A DNA stretch of 57,752 bases. Origin: an uncultured Clostridia bacterium (GTDB lineage Bacteria > Bacillota > Clostridia > Oscillospirales > Acutalibacteraceae). The first letter of the stretch is position 1. Every line of letters starts with the position of its first letter. The notes below the pieces were generated by a model. It was not told the DNA's origin. It searched no databases and worked only from the letters and a program-made list of their open reading frames with translations. This document shows, piece after piece, positions 24,529 to 33,211 of this stretch. The position numbers and the translations under genes were made by a program. Location of the stretch: positions 1 to 57,752 of the forward strand of contig CAMHMN010000006.1 in the NCBI GenBank assembly GCA_946186245.1, written 5' to 3'.

Positions 24529-24822
24529 TCAGAATCCGTGTTTTATCCGGAATTCCCGTTCATCAGGTTTCGGTTCAAGCCATTTTACTTCCACGCGTTC
24601 GATGCGGATGTAGGGATCGCTGTCAATTTCGGCTACAACGCCATTGATCTGATGCTCGGTTCCCTGAATTTCCATTGTCACCGAGCCGTCGTATTCGTTT
24701 TTGACCCAGCCGGTCACCCGGTGGTGTCTGGCGGCATTCTGCGCCTGAAAGCGAAAGCCGACTGCCTGTACTTTGCCGTAAAAGCAGACCCGCTTCCGCA
24801 AAATGGTATTACGGTCATTCAT
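24529..24822 (-). CDS. acyP: Acylphosphatase
   Basis: This small enzyme (97 residues) hydrolyses the carboxyl-phosphate bond of acyl phosphates. The signature VQAVGFRFQAQNAA carries the phosphate-binding Arg, and VTGWVKNEYDGSV carries the catalytic Asn. The start at 24822 is the only sensible ATG, although the ribosome binding site (GTGGA) is weak. It lies 111 bp after the enzyme I gene, behind a terminator-like hairpin. The link to the sucrose regulon is positional only. Confidence 0.9.
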   Translation of the reverse strand: MNDRNTILRKRVCFYGKVQAVGFRFQAQNAARHHRVTGWVKNEYDGSVTMEIQGTEHQINGVVAEIDSDPYIRIERVEVKWLEPKPDEREFRIKHGF

Positions 24823-24850
24823 CTTTTTTCCACATCCTGCATCCTACAAC

Positions 24851-24884
24851 AAAACCGACAGTCAATACTGCCGGTTTTGCTTTT
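24851..24884 (-). terminator. Terminator after enzyme I
   Basis: On the minus strand AAAACCGGCAG pairs with CTGTCGGTTTT over a short loop and is followed by GTTG. It ends the ptsI transcript wholly or partly. Confidence 0.6.
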
Positions 24885-24933
24885 ATTGGGTCAACAAACG
24901 GTTATTTAACCGCAGTGTACGTTTCATTGGTTT

Positions 24934-26724
24934 TTATTTGTTTTTGTTCTTGCCGAAAAGGGAAAATCTGCTTTTTTTGATCGGTTTCTCCGGTTCGGGT
25001 TCCGGTGTTCCCTCGGGAACGGCCGCGGGTTCTTCCGTCGCTTCCGCAGGAGCAGGGGGTTCTTCTTCCGTCGCTTTTGCGGGAACAGGGGGTTCCGGTT
25101 CCTTGGCCGTACCGAGATCCAGCTCGCGGATGACCTTCCTCAGGCCAAGAACGCTGCCGGGATTGACGCTTAGTTCGTCCATTCCCATGCGGAGGAAGGT
25201 TTCGGTGAGTGTCGTATCCGCGCCGAGTTCGCCGCAGATGCCGACCCAGCAGTTATGTCTGTGGCCTGCCTGAACGGTCTTCTCGATCAGACGGAGCACG
25301 GCGGGATGATGGGAATCATAGAAGGGATCAAGCTTGGGATTCTGACGGTCAATCGCCAGCGTGTACTGCGTCAGGTCGTTGGTGCCGATGGAAAAGAATT
25401 CCACTTCTTCCGCAAGCTCGTCAGCCAGCATGACGGCGGCCGGTGTTTCGATCATGATGCCGATCTCCACATCGCCGATCTCCTTGCCCTCGGCTATGAG
25501 TTCCTGACGGCATTCTTCGAGAATGGCCTTGGCGTCCTTCACCTCGCTGACCGAGATGATCATCGGGAACATGATGCTCACCTTGCCGAAGGCGGCTGCC
25601 CGCAGAATAGCTCTGATCTGGGTCTTGAAGATATCGCGCTGCATGAGACAGATGCGGATGGCGCGATAGCCCAGCGCGGGATTTTCTTCCTTGGGCAGAT
25701 TGAAGTAATCCGCCTGCTTATCCGCGCCGATGTCGAGTGTGCGGATAATGACCTTCTTGCCGGCCATCGCTTCGGCAACCTTCTTGTAAATGCCGAACTG
25801 TTCATCCTCGGTCGGGAAGGTCTTGGAATTCAGATAGATAAATTCGGAACGGAAAAGACCGATGCCTCCCGCGTCGTTCTCCAGCACCATGCCCACGTCG
25901 GATACGTTGCCGATGTTGGCATAGACGTTGATCTCGGTGCCGTCGAGCGTGACATTGGGCTGTCCTTTCAGCTGCTGAAGCATGGCACGCTGCTCCAGAT
26001 CGTGAACCCGCTTTTCATCGAGCGTTTTGAGCAGTTCTTCTTCCGGCTCGATGTAAATGCAGCTGTTGTAACCATCAATAATCGCCATCTTGCCGTCCCA
26101 TTCCTCACTGATTTCGGTGCCGATAAGGGCGGGAATATTCATATTGCGGGCGAGAATCGCCGTGTGGCTGTTGGTGCTGCCCAGTCGGGTGACAAAGCCG
26201 AGCAGCTTGCTCTTGTCGAGCTGCACCGTCTCCGACGGAGCAAGATCCTCCGCGACGATGATAAAGGGTTCGTCGCTGTCGGCAGGGCCGGTATCCGCGC
26301 CGGTCAGAATATTGACCACGCGTCCCGAAATATCCCTGACGTCGGCGGCACGCGCCTTCATGTACTCGTCGTCCATGGTGGCAAACATCTCGGCAAAGTT
26401 TTCGCCTGTCGTTTTGACGGCATATTCGGCGGTCTTGCCCTCCGAATTGATCAGATCGGAGATGGATTCGTTGTAATCGTCGTCATCCAGCATCATCATG
26501 TGGATGTCAAAGATCGCGGCGTGTTCTTCGCCGGCTTCCACAACCGCCTTGTCGTACAGTCCCTGAAGCTGCTCTATCGCCAGCGCCTTTGCGTCCTCAA
26601 ACCGTTTCAGTTCAGCGGCAGCGTCCGCGGCGTTCTCTTTGATTTCCACCTGCTTTTTTGCCAGGAATCTGATTTTGCCGATAGCGATACCTTTGAGAAT
26701 GGATTTACCCGTTGCAGTTATCAT
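24934..26724 (-). CDS. ptsI: PTS enzyme I with an unusual Pro/Glu-rich tail
   Basis: Enzyme I transfers phosphate from phosphoenolpyruvate to HPr. The phosphorylated His187 sits in GSTNSHTAILARN. The PEP-binding C-terminal domain shows GGIGLFRSEF and EFFSIGTNDLTQY. The core ends near residue 545, but the protein runs on for about 50 residues: a Pro/Glu/Ala-rich spacer with repeated PPVPAKATEEE- and PPAPAEATEE-like units, then a basic end KKSRFSLFGKNKNK. That tail is not part of the usual 570-575 residue enzyme. AAGGAGGG lies 8 nt before ATG 26724. It follows the HPr gene by 64 bp. Confidence 0.95.
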   Translation of the reverse strand: MITATGKSILKGIAIGKIRFLAKKQVEIKENAADAAAELKRFEDAKALAIEQLQGLYDKAVVEAGEEHAAIFDIHMMMLDDDDYNESISDLINSEGKTAEYAVKTTGENFAEMFATMDDEYMKARAADVRDISGRVVNILTGADTGPADSDEPFIIVAEDLAPSETVQLDKSKLLGFVTRLGSTNSHTAILARNMNIPALIGTEISEEWDGKMAIIDGYNSCIYIEPEEELLKTLDEKRVHDLEQRAMLQQLKGQPNVTLDGTEINVYANIGNVSDVGMVLENDAGGIGLFRSEFIYLNSKTFPTEDEQFGIYKKVAEAMAGKKVIIRTLDIGADKQADYFNLPKEENPALGYRAIRICLMQRDIFKTQIRAILRAAAFGKVSIMFPMIISVSEVKDAKAILEECRQELIAEGKEIGDVEIGIMIETPAAVMLADELAEEVEFFSIGTNDLTQYTLAIDRQNPKLDPFYDSHHPAVLRLIEKTVQAGHRHNCWVGICGELGADTTLTETFLRMGMDELSVNPGSVLGLRKVIRELDLGTAKEPEPPVPAKATEEEPPAPAEATEEPAAVPEGTPEPEPEKPIKKSRFSLFGKNKNK

Positions 26725-26788
26725 AGAGCATACCCTCCTTAATCGCTCAGCGGAGCCGAGCTAAGATAATAGAGAATCAACTAACTTA

Positions 26789-27046
26789 TCAGAGGTTCTC
26801 TTTGAAGAAATTCTCGATGGTTTCTGCCGCAGCGGCTTCATCGGAGCCTTCGACCTTGATGACAACTGTGTCGCCGCACTTGATGCCCATGCCCATGACC
26901 TTCATAAGCTTACCAAGCTCTTCGGTTTTATCGCCCTTGGTAATGGTGCACTTGCTTGCAAATGGCTTGATTAACTTGACAAGTACGCCAGCGGGACGTG
27001 CGTGAATACCTACCGAATCAGTGATGGTGTAAGAAAACTCTTTCAT
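26789..27046 (-). CDS. ptsH: HPr-like phosphocarrier protein lacking Ser46
   Basis: This 85-residue phosphocarrier passes phosphate from enzyme I to IIA domains. His15 is present in GIHARPAG. The regulatory site that reads KSIMGVMS in classical Gram-positive HPr is GKLMKVMGMG here, so position 46 is Lys and not Ser. It therefore should not be phosphorylated by HPr kinase and is unlikely to serve as a CcpA co-repressor. AAAGGAG precedes ATG 27046. It lies between IIBCA and enzyme I and is likely made partly by read-through. Confidence 0.93.
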   Translation of the reverse strand: MKEFSYTITDSVGIHARPAGVLVKLIKPFASKCTITKGDKTEELGKLMKVMGMGIKCGDTVVIKVEGSDEAAAAETIENFFKENL

Positions 27047-27095
27047 GTTGGAAACTCCTTTTTTAATGTTGAATTTGGATATTTTGAAGAAAAAT

Positions 27096-27138
27096 CAGGG
27101 TGAAGCGTGAAGTTTTTATCGTTTCGTACTTCACCCTG
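27096..27138 (-). terminator. Partial terminator between IIBCA and HPr genes
   Basis: CAGGGTGAAG and CTTCACCCTG form a 10-bp stem, and on the minus strand ATTTTTCTTC follows. Placed between IIBCA and HPr, it could lower downstream expression relative to IIBCA. Confidence 0.65.
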
Positions 27139-27174
27139 TTGTGTAATCTTGCTGTCTGAAAGGATGGATGCTGC

Positions 27175-29157
27175 TTATACTTCTGTTGCCTCTTCCACAG
27201 CCTCAGCGGTTTCTTCAGCGGCTTCTGTGACTTCTTCGACTGTCTCTGTCACTTCTTCCGCGGGTTCCGCTTCTTCTTCCGTGATCGAAATAACGCAGTC
27301 GAGCGGTTCGCAGGCGCCTTCCTTGATGGTAAGACCCGGATAGTCGTCGCTGTTGGTCACCAGAACGGCTGTCGTGGTGGAATATCCCGCCGCTTTGATC
27401 TTGTCAATATCGAAGGTCATCAGCTTCTGTCCGGCCTTGACCTGATCGCCTTCCGCGCAGAAGAGCTCGAATCCGTCGCCTTCCATTGCAACGGTGTTGA
27501 CGCCGACATGAATCAGCAGTTCCATGCCGTCGGGAGAGGAAATGCCGATGGCGTGCCTGGTGTCGGTGGTGGAGGAAATTTCGCCGTCGAAGGGTGCGTA
27601 GACCACGCCTTCTTCAGGTTCGATGCCTATGCCTTCGCCCAGCACTCCGGCGGCAAAGGTTTCATCGGGAATTTCGGCAGAGGGAATGACATTGCCCTTG
27701 ATGGGAGCGTAGACCTTGCCGGGTTCGCAGGTGACTTCGGGAAGAGCAGGCTCTTCCGCAGCGGCTTCGCCCTCGCCGTCGTCGGTCTGATCTCTGTGCA
27801 GAATCCAGGAAAGAGCAAACGAAACAGCGAACGAAACAGCCAGCATGATGGCATACTGCCAGATAAAGTCGGCACAGGTGAGGAATCCGAAGAGACCTGT
27901 TACACCGTAGGCGGTGGCGCCGATGCCGAGCATTGCGCCGACAGCCGCGCCGACAGCGCCGCCGATCATTCCGCAGACAAGCGGCTTGACAAGACGGAGG
28001 TTGACGCCGAAGATAGCCGGCTCAGTGATACCCAGGAATGCCGAGAGAGAAGACGGAAGTGCCAATGTCTTGAACTTCTGATTCTTTGTCTTGAGCGCTA
28101 CCGCAAAGCAGGCTGCGCCCTGTGCAAAGTTGGCGGAAGAGGCGATCGGCATCCAGGTGTTGTAGCCCGTGCCCAGCATTCTCGCTTCCACCGTGTTGTA
28201 CATATGGTGTACGCCGGCGACCACCGTCAGCGGATAAATGGCACCCGCAACCGCCGCGCCGAGACCGTACGGAATGGTGATGATCCACTGTACCGCGATG
28301 AGAATCCATTCTTCAAGGGTGGAGAAGATGGGACCGAAAACCGTGAGGGTGAGATAACCTGTTACCAATACCGTTACCAGAGGGGTAACAAAGAGGTCGA
28401 TCATCTCGGGAACCTTTTCATGCAGCTTCTTCTCGAGGAAGCACATGAACCAGACGGCGATGATAACCGGGATAACATGTCCCTGATAGCCCGTCAGGTT
28501 GATCTTGTACAGACCGAACCATACGGAAGCCTGCGGGATAACCTCGCCGTTTTCGAGCATACCCGCAACGCTCCAGGCGTTGACAAGATCGGTATGCACC
28601 ATGATCATGCCGATGACGGCACCAAGGAAGATGTTGCCGCCGAATACTCTTGCGGCCGATACGGCTACAAGAATGGGAAGGAATACGAACGCGGCATTGC
28701 TGAACAGGTGGAAGATCTGATAGGTGCCGGAATTGGCCATATCCGGCCAGATCTTGGTCATGCCTTCGAGCAGACCCATGATAAGACCGGCTGCCACGAT
28801 GGCCGGCAGGATGGGAACGAATACGTCGCCCAGAGCCTTCACCATGCGGAAGGGCAGGGGCTGTTTGGCGGCGGCAGCGGCTTTGACGTCCGCTTTGGTG
28901 GCGGCGGTCATTCCGCTGATGTCAAGGAACTCGTCATACACCTTGTTGACGGCGCCGGTTCCGATGATGATCTGCAGCTGTCCGTTGGAGCTGAATACGC
29001 CCTTGACGCCGTCGACGTCTTCGAGCTTCTTCATATCCACTTTGCTGTTATCATTGGTCACAAGACGAAGCCTTGTGGCGCAATGTGCGGCAGATACGAG
29101 ATTTTCCCGCTGTCCTACGAGATCATAGATTTCCTGCGCGCATTTTCTGTAATCCAT
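27175..29157 (-). CDS. scrA: PTS sucrose-type IIBCA transporter with acidic tail
   Basis: It imports and phosphorylates a beta-glucoside or sucrose-type sugar. Domain order is IIB (about 1-85; phosphorylated Cys26 in SAAHCATRLRL), IIC (about 100-460; about ten membrane segments, with GITEPAIFGVNLR), a linker, and IIA of the glucose class (about 485-630; LLIHVGVNTV with the active His). Sucrose is preferred because the gene lies with scrB, fructokinase and a LacI regulator. The C-terminus has about 35 extra residues made almost only of Glu, Ala, Thr and Val (EEVTE- and EETAE-like repeats). ATG 29157 follows GGAG. Promoter and operator are at 29209-29256. Confidence 0.93.
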   Translation of the reverse strand: MDYRKCAQEIYDLVGQRENLVSAAHCATRLRLVTNDNSKVDMKKLEDVDGVKGVFSSNGQLQIIIGTGAVNKVYDEFLDISGMTAATKADVKAAAAAKQPLPFRMVKALGDVFVPILPAIVAAGLIMGLLEGMTKIWPDMANSGTYQIFHLFSNAAFVFLPILVAVSAARVFGGNIFLGAVIGMIMVHTDLVNAWSVAGMLENGEVIPQASVWFGLYKINLTGYQGHVIPVIIAVWFMCFLEKKLHEKVPEMIDLFVTPLVTVLVTGYLTLTVFGPIFSTLEEWILIAVQWIITIPYGLGAAVAGAIYPLTVVAGVHHMYNTVEARMLGTGYNTWMPIASSANFAQGAACFAVALKTKNQKFKTLALPSSLSAFLGITEPAIFGVNLRLVKPLVCGMIGGAVGAAVGAMLGIGATAYGVTGLFGFLTCADFIWQYAIMLAVSFAVSFALSWILHRDQTDDGEGEAAAEEPALPEVTCEPGKVYAPIKGNVIPSAEIPDETFAAGVLGEGIGIEPEEGVVYAPFDGEISSTTDTRHAIGISSPDGMELLIHVGVNTVAMEGDGFELFCAEGDQVKAGQKLMTFDIDKIKAAGYSTTTAVLVTNSDDYPGLTIKEGACEPLDCVISITEEEAEPAEEVTETVEEVTEAAEETAEAVEEATEV

Positions 29158-29208
29158 AAAAACACTCCTTTGGTTTATAAAATTTTTTTCAAGACAACCG
29201 AACCGCCT

Positions 29209-29222
29209 TGAAATCGATTACA
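29209..29222. promoter_or_regulatory. LacI-type operator at the scrA promoter
   Basis: TGAAATCGATTACA is an imperfect palindrome centred on CG, typical of LacI-family repressors. It lies 5 bp downstream of the -10, so bound repressor would block start. The identical sequence occurs at the fructokinase promoter (34222-34235, reverse strand). Confidence 0.8.
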
Positions 29223-29227
29223 ATAAC

Positions 29228-29256
29228 ATTGTAGCTCTTTTTATCCTTGTTGTAAA
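29228..29256 (-). promoter_or_regulatory. scrA promoter
   Basis: On the minus strand TTTACA (29251-29256) and TACAAT (29228-29233) are spaced by 17 bp, about 70 bp before the IIBCA start. Confidence 0.75.
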
Positions 29257-29383
29257 TTGACAATAATTACAAACATCTGGATATAAATTTGGAGCTTTCA
29301 ACATTCACTTACCAAACAAGCCCGGCATGAGATCGGAAGGGATGATCAGGTTTCCTGGATTTTCCGATTCCTCAAACAGACAT

Positions 29384-29397
29384 TGAAAACGATTACA
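29384..29397. promoter_or_regulatory. Second LacI/cre-like site upstream of scrA
   Basis: TGAAAACGATTACA matches the operator above at 13 of 14 bases and also fits the core of the CcpA cre consensus (TGNNARCGNWWWCA). It is about 130 bp upstream of the -35, so it may be an auxiliary operator for looping or a catabolite site. Confidence 0.55.
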
Positions 29398-29463
29398 CGT
29401 ATTGGCGCAACTGTTTCCGGAATTGTTGGAGCACAATCCTACGGTTTTCAGTCTGTCGCTTGA

Positions 29464-30291
29464 TTAAATCAGCTCCAGCTTCTCAAATGCCTTGTAAAGC
29501 CCGTCGTCGCCGACTGCCGGACAGACAGTATCCGCCATTTCCTTCATCACGGGATGACCGTTGCCCATGCAGACGCTGTAGCCGACCGTCTCGAACATTT
29601 CCTTGTCGTTCATGCTGTCGCCGAACCCGATGGTGTCCGCAATATCCTTGCCGAGATAATCGCAGAGCTTGCGGATTCCGATGCCCTTGTTGAAATCCAG
29701 CCCGAATACTTCGCCGTTGAGACAGCCGACCGCTTCCAGATTCTGCACACAGAACACAAAATAATCCTTCAGCACTTCCATCGGCTCATCGAGCTGACGT
29801 CTGTCGGTACACATGAATACAATCTTGTAGACCGGCGCACCGTCGTATTCGCTCATGGGACGGATATCCAGCGATTCGCTGAGCTGGCGGCGGAATCGAA
29901 GCAATTCCGAATTGGAAAATTCATCCGCTCCTTCCAGCAGATCTTCCAGCCCGTTGTCCCCGTAGGTGCCGTCCAGGCATTCCACCGTGCGGAAAACATG
30001 GTTTCTCCCAAACACATCCATCGCAAGGCGGAACACCTCCGGCTTCATCGGTCGGTCAAACACAACCTTGCCGTCGCACACCACATATCCGCCCGCGCTG
30101 GCGACATATCCGTCAAAACCGTATTGCAGAAGCGGCTTGAGCATGGCTAAATTCCTTCCGGTGCAGAGAAACACCTTATGTCCCCTTGCCTGTGCTTTCC
30201 GGATGGCATCCAGAGCCGACGCGGGAGGAATATTATATCCCGGTTCGGTCAGGGTGCCGTCAATATCCAGAAGCAATAGTTTTTCATTCAT
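29464..30291 (-). CDS. Cof-type HAD phosphatase
   Basis: This 275-residue enzyme of the haloacid dehalogenase superfamily (Cof/YidA subgroup) probably dephosphorylates a sugar phosphate or similar metabolite. Motif I is LLDIDGTLTEPG, motif II lies in LCTGRN, and motif IV is GFGDSMNDKEMF; a Cof-type cap lies between. The start at 30291 (MNEKLLLLD) follows AAAGGAG; an extension to 30330 would overlap the LacI gene end. It is the last gene of the fructokinase-amylosucrase-LacI operon, 19 bp after the LacI stop. Confidence 0.88.
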   Translation of the reverse strand: MNEKLLLLDIDGTLTEPGYNIPPASALDAIRKAQARGHKVFLCTGRNLAMLKPLLQYGFDGYVASAGGYVVCDGKVVFDRPMKPEVFRLAMDVFGRNHVFRTVECLDGTYGDNGLEDLLEGADEFSNSELLRFRRQLSESLDIRPMSEYDGAPVYKIVFMCTDRRQLDEPMEVLKDYFVFCVQNLEAVGCLNGEVFGLDFNKGIGIRKLCDYLGKDIADTIGFGDSMNDKEMFETVGYSVCMGNGHPVMKEMADTVCPAVGDDGLYKAFEKLELI

Positions 30292-30310
30292 GGCGGTCAC
30301 TCCTTTTACA

Positions 30311-31309
30311 TTAAACAGATTCGCGCTCAATCAGCCTGTATCCGAGCATGGTGTGCGTCAGCGGAAGCTTCTCGCCGGAATGCTTCCGGTTATAGTCGAT
30401 CATGGACAGCAGGAGCTGGGCTGCTTTCTCGCCGCTTTCACGGTGAAAGAGCTGCACCGTCGTCAGGGCGGGTGAAATAATCGTCCCCGCCAATCCTCCG
30501 CCGATACCGCCGACACTGACATCCCCGGGAATTTTCAATCCCCGTTCTTTCAGGGCTTTCATTGCGCCGACCGCAAGGGTATCGGTCGCGCAGATCACCC
30601 CGTCGGGAACAAATCCGCCGTCCAGAATCCCTTTCATTCCGCGGCATCCTTCTTCCACTGTGAAAAAAACCTGTGTTCTGGCCAACCCGTCGGGATCCAT
30701 TCCCGCTTCCCGCATGGCTTCCTCCACTCCCAGACGCCGGTTCAGTCCGACGCTCACATCGGCTTCCACCGCGCCGACATACGCCAGGTTTTTCCTTCCC
30801 TTGCTTATGATATGCCGCGTGATTTCACGTGCAGCCCGGCGGTCGTCATGAAAAATACAGCTGACCGAGGAATGATTCTGTCCGCATACCACGATGGGAA
30901 TCTCGCTTTCTTTAAAAAAACGGATGTGCGCAGGCGTAAGAACCGTTCCCATGAGAATAATGCCGGCAAGCTTTACTTCCTGCATCATTCTCAGATAATC
31001 CAGTTCCTGCTTCCTGTCATTACCGGCGTTGCCAAATATGGTCAGATAGCCCGACGTGCTCAGCACGGAAGAGACGCCTTCCATCAGATTGCTGACCGAA
31101 TCGGAATTGATTTTGGGCACGATCACGCCGATGCTGTTGCTGCGCTGCTGTCTCAGCGAACGAGCCGTCACATTCGGCACATAACCGGTTTCTTCAATGA
31201 CTTTCCTGATTTTCACCTTTTTTTCTTCGCTGATGCTGCCGCCGTTGAGATAACGGCTGACCGCTGCGGGAGATACTCCTGCCAAAGAGGCAATTTCACT
31301 TATTTTCAT
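30311..31309 (-). CDS. scrR: LacI-family sucrose repressor
   Basis: This 332-residue transcription factor has the N-terminal LacI helix-turn-helix (ISEIASLAGVSPAAVSRYLN), the hinge region (TARSLRQQRSNSIGVIVP) and a periplasmic-binding-protein-like sugar domain to the end. It lies inside the sucrose operon and is the obvious reader of the TGAAATCGATTACA operators, so it probably regulates its own operon and scrA. The inducer may be fructose or a sucrose derivative; the sequence does not tell. The ribosome binding site is weak. Confidence 0.9.
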   Translation of the reverse strand: MKISEIASLAGVSPAAVSRYLNGGSISEEKKVKIRKVIEETGYVPNVTARSLRQQRSNSIGVIVPKINSDSVSNLMEGVSSVLSTSGYLTIFGNAGNDRKQELDYLRMMQEVKLAGIILMGTVLTPAHIRFFKESEIPIVVCGQNHSSVSCIFHDDRRAAREITRHIISKGRKNLAYVGAVEADVSVGLNRRLGVEEAMREAGMDPDGLARTQVFFTVEEGCRGMKGILDGGFVPDGVICATDTLAVGAMKALKERGLKIPGDVSVGGIGGGLAGTIISPALTTVQLFHRESGEKAAQLLLSMIDYNRKHSGEKLPLTHTMLGYRLIERESV

Positions 31310-31345
31310 TCTACATCATCTCTGCCGTGAGATTCTCGGGAAGCC

Positions 31346-33184
31346 TTATTGTTCCAGTGCCCAGACAAAGCCATAGGGCGGCAGCGCAATTGATTTTCCC
31401 TTTTGTTTTTCGCCGGTCATCAGATCGGTATAGGATAGCTGATGGCCGAAGGAGAGCTTGCGTTCCTCTTCGCAGAAATTGAAGAGAGCCAGCAGCTTCT
31501 GCCCACCGTACTGACGGAATATTCCGAGCACATTAGGAGATCCGGTTTCTATGGGATAGAATTCTGCCTGCGCCGCAAACACTTCGTTTGCCGCACGGGT
31601 TTGCTCCAGCTTTCGGAGAGCCGAGAATATTCTGCCCTGATAGCTTTCGGGATCCTTGCGCTTTTGGGCGAGCTTCCAGTCGAATTTTCCGCGGTGGAGA
31701 TAGCGGCTGTCGAATTTCTTGTTGATATCGGCGTGATATTTGTAATCGTTGAGCTGTCCCACCTCGTCGCCGCTGTAAATAACGGGAATCCCGCTCTGGG
31801 TAAACATATAGGCGTGAAGCATGATATCCGCGTCAACCGCCAACGCAAGGGCTTCGTCGTCATCATTCCAGACAGCCGCCTCGATACCGCAAAGGCTGGC
31901 AGTGGTACCGCAAAGACGCGCGTCCTGCAGAATCTGGTCCTCATTGTACAGTTCGCCGCGTGAAACGCTGCCGGGATATTTGCCGGTGAAGTAATCGTTC
32001 AGGTAACGCTTGTGCGGTATTTCCTCCATCAGCCGTTCTTTCAGCCATTCGTAATCCAGCCCCCAGCCGATGTCGTCGTGACACCTGAGGTAATTGAGAA
32101 ATACATAATTCTTGGGCAGTTCCGCGAGTTTTTCCATCTGCCGGTTCAGCAGATTCACATCGCGGGTTGCTACGGTATTCCATGTGCTTGCCATGGTGGT
32201 GACGTTGTAGAGCATGTGACATTCCGGCTTCTGCGTGGTACCGAAATAGGGAACCACCTTGGACGGCTCCATCACCACTTCACCCAGCAGCAGCACCGAA
32301 GGACAGGCAATCTCGCAGATCATGCGCATCATGCGCACGATGTTGTGTACCTGCGGCAGGTTTCGGCAGGGCGTGCCGAGTTCCTTCCAGATATAGGGCA
32401 CCGCGTCAAGGCGGATGACGTCAATGCCTGCGTTGGCCAGATAGAGCAGGTTCTCGGTCATGTCGTTGAAGACCATCGGATTGGCGTAATTCAGATCCCA
32501 CTGATAGGGATAGAAGGTGGTCATGACAATATCGCCGTTCGGGAGCTTGGTGAAATTGCCGGGTGCGGTAGTCGGGAAGACCTGCGGCACAGTGCGTTCG
32601 TACTCGCTGGGAATATCCCAGCTGTCAAAGAAGAAATAGCGGCTCTTTGCCTGTGCGTCCCCTTGCCGGGCTGCCTTTGCCCATGCGTGTTCGTCACTGG
32701 TGTGATTCATGACAAAGTCAAGACAGCAGCTGATTCCGCGCTGGTGGCAGAGGTCGGTGAGCTTCCTGAGATCGTCCATCGTGCCGAGTTCCGGCTGCAC
32801 CTTGCGGAAATCCGCCACCGCGTATCCGCCGTCACTGTGCTCCTTCGGGCTTTCCAGCAGCGGCATGAAATGAATGTAATTCACGCCGCTCTCGGTGAAA
32901 TAGTCGATTTTTTTGATAACCCCGCTGAGATTGCCGGCGAAATTATCGACGTAAAGCATCATGCCGACAATATCATTGCCCCGGTACCAGTCGGGATTCT
33001 TTTCCCGTTTGCGGTCAATATCCTTGAGCGATTCATTCCTGTTGACATAGTACTCCCGAATCAGCTTGCACAGATATTCAAACCCCTTCTGGTCGTTGTT
33101 GTAAAGCTCGCAGTAGAGCCATTTCAGCTCGTCATACCGCGCCTTCAGGCGCATATCAAATTCATTGGCGTAGTTTTCAGCCAT
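31346..33184 (-). CDS. GH13_4 amylosucrase-like enzyme
   Basis: This 612-residue GH13 enzyme resembles amylosucrase (GH13 subfamily 4), which moves the glucosyl part of sucrose onto an alpha-glucan and releases fructose. Typical features are the long helical N-terminus (residues 1-75), then YVDNFAGNLSGV, DFVMNHTSDEH, the nucleophile Asp in VIRLDAVPYIW, the acid Glu in LLLGEVV and the HDD motif in RCHDDIGWG. Sucrose hydrolase or phosphorylase activity is possible, since these share the fold. It lies 27 bp after the fructokinase gene in the same operon. It needs unphosphorylated sucrose, unlike the PTS/ScrB route. Confidence 0.85.
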   Translation of the reverse strand: MAENYANEFDMRLKARYDELKWLYCELYNNDQKGFEYLCKLIREYYVNRNESLKDIDRKREKNPDWYRGNDIVGMMLYVDNFAGNLSGVIKKIDYFTESGVNYIHFMPLLESPKEHSDGGYAVADFRKVQPELGTMDDLRKLTDLCHQRGISCCLDFVMNHTSDEHAWAKAARQGDAQAKSRYFFFDSWDIPSEYERTVPQVFPTTAPGNFTKLPNGDIVMTTFYPYQWDLNYANPMVFNDMTENLLYLANAGIDVIRLDAVPYIWKELGTPCRNLPQVHNIVRMMRMICEIACPSVLLLGEVVMEPSKVVPYFGTTQKPECHMLYNVTTMASTWNTVATRDVNLLNRQMEKLAELPKNYVFLNYLRCHDDIGWGLDYEWLKERLMEEIPHKRYLNDYFTGKYPGSVSRGELYNEDQILQDARLCGTTASLCGIEAAVWNDDDEALALAVDADIMLHAYMFTQSGIPVIYSGDEVGQLNDYKYHADINKKFDSRYLHRGKFDWKLAQKRKDPESYQGRIFSALRKLEQTRAANEVFAAQAEFYPIETGSPNVLGIFRQYGGQKLLALFNFCEEERKLSFGHQLSYTDLMTGEKQKGKSIALPPYGFVWALEQ

Positions 33185-33211
33185 CGTTCATTCGCCTCCT
33201 GATTCAGTTGA

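Noticed and set aside
25255-26742. 495-residue frame on the plus strand
   Set aside because: It lies antisense to enzyme I, whose motifs are unambiguous.
27508-29211. 567-residue frame on the plus strand
   Set aside because: It lies antisense to IIBCA; long mirror frames are expected opposite GC-skewed codons.
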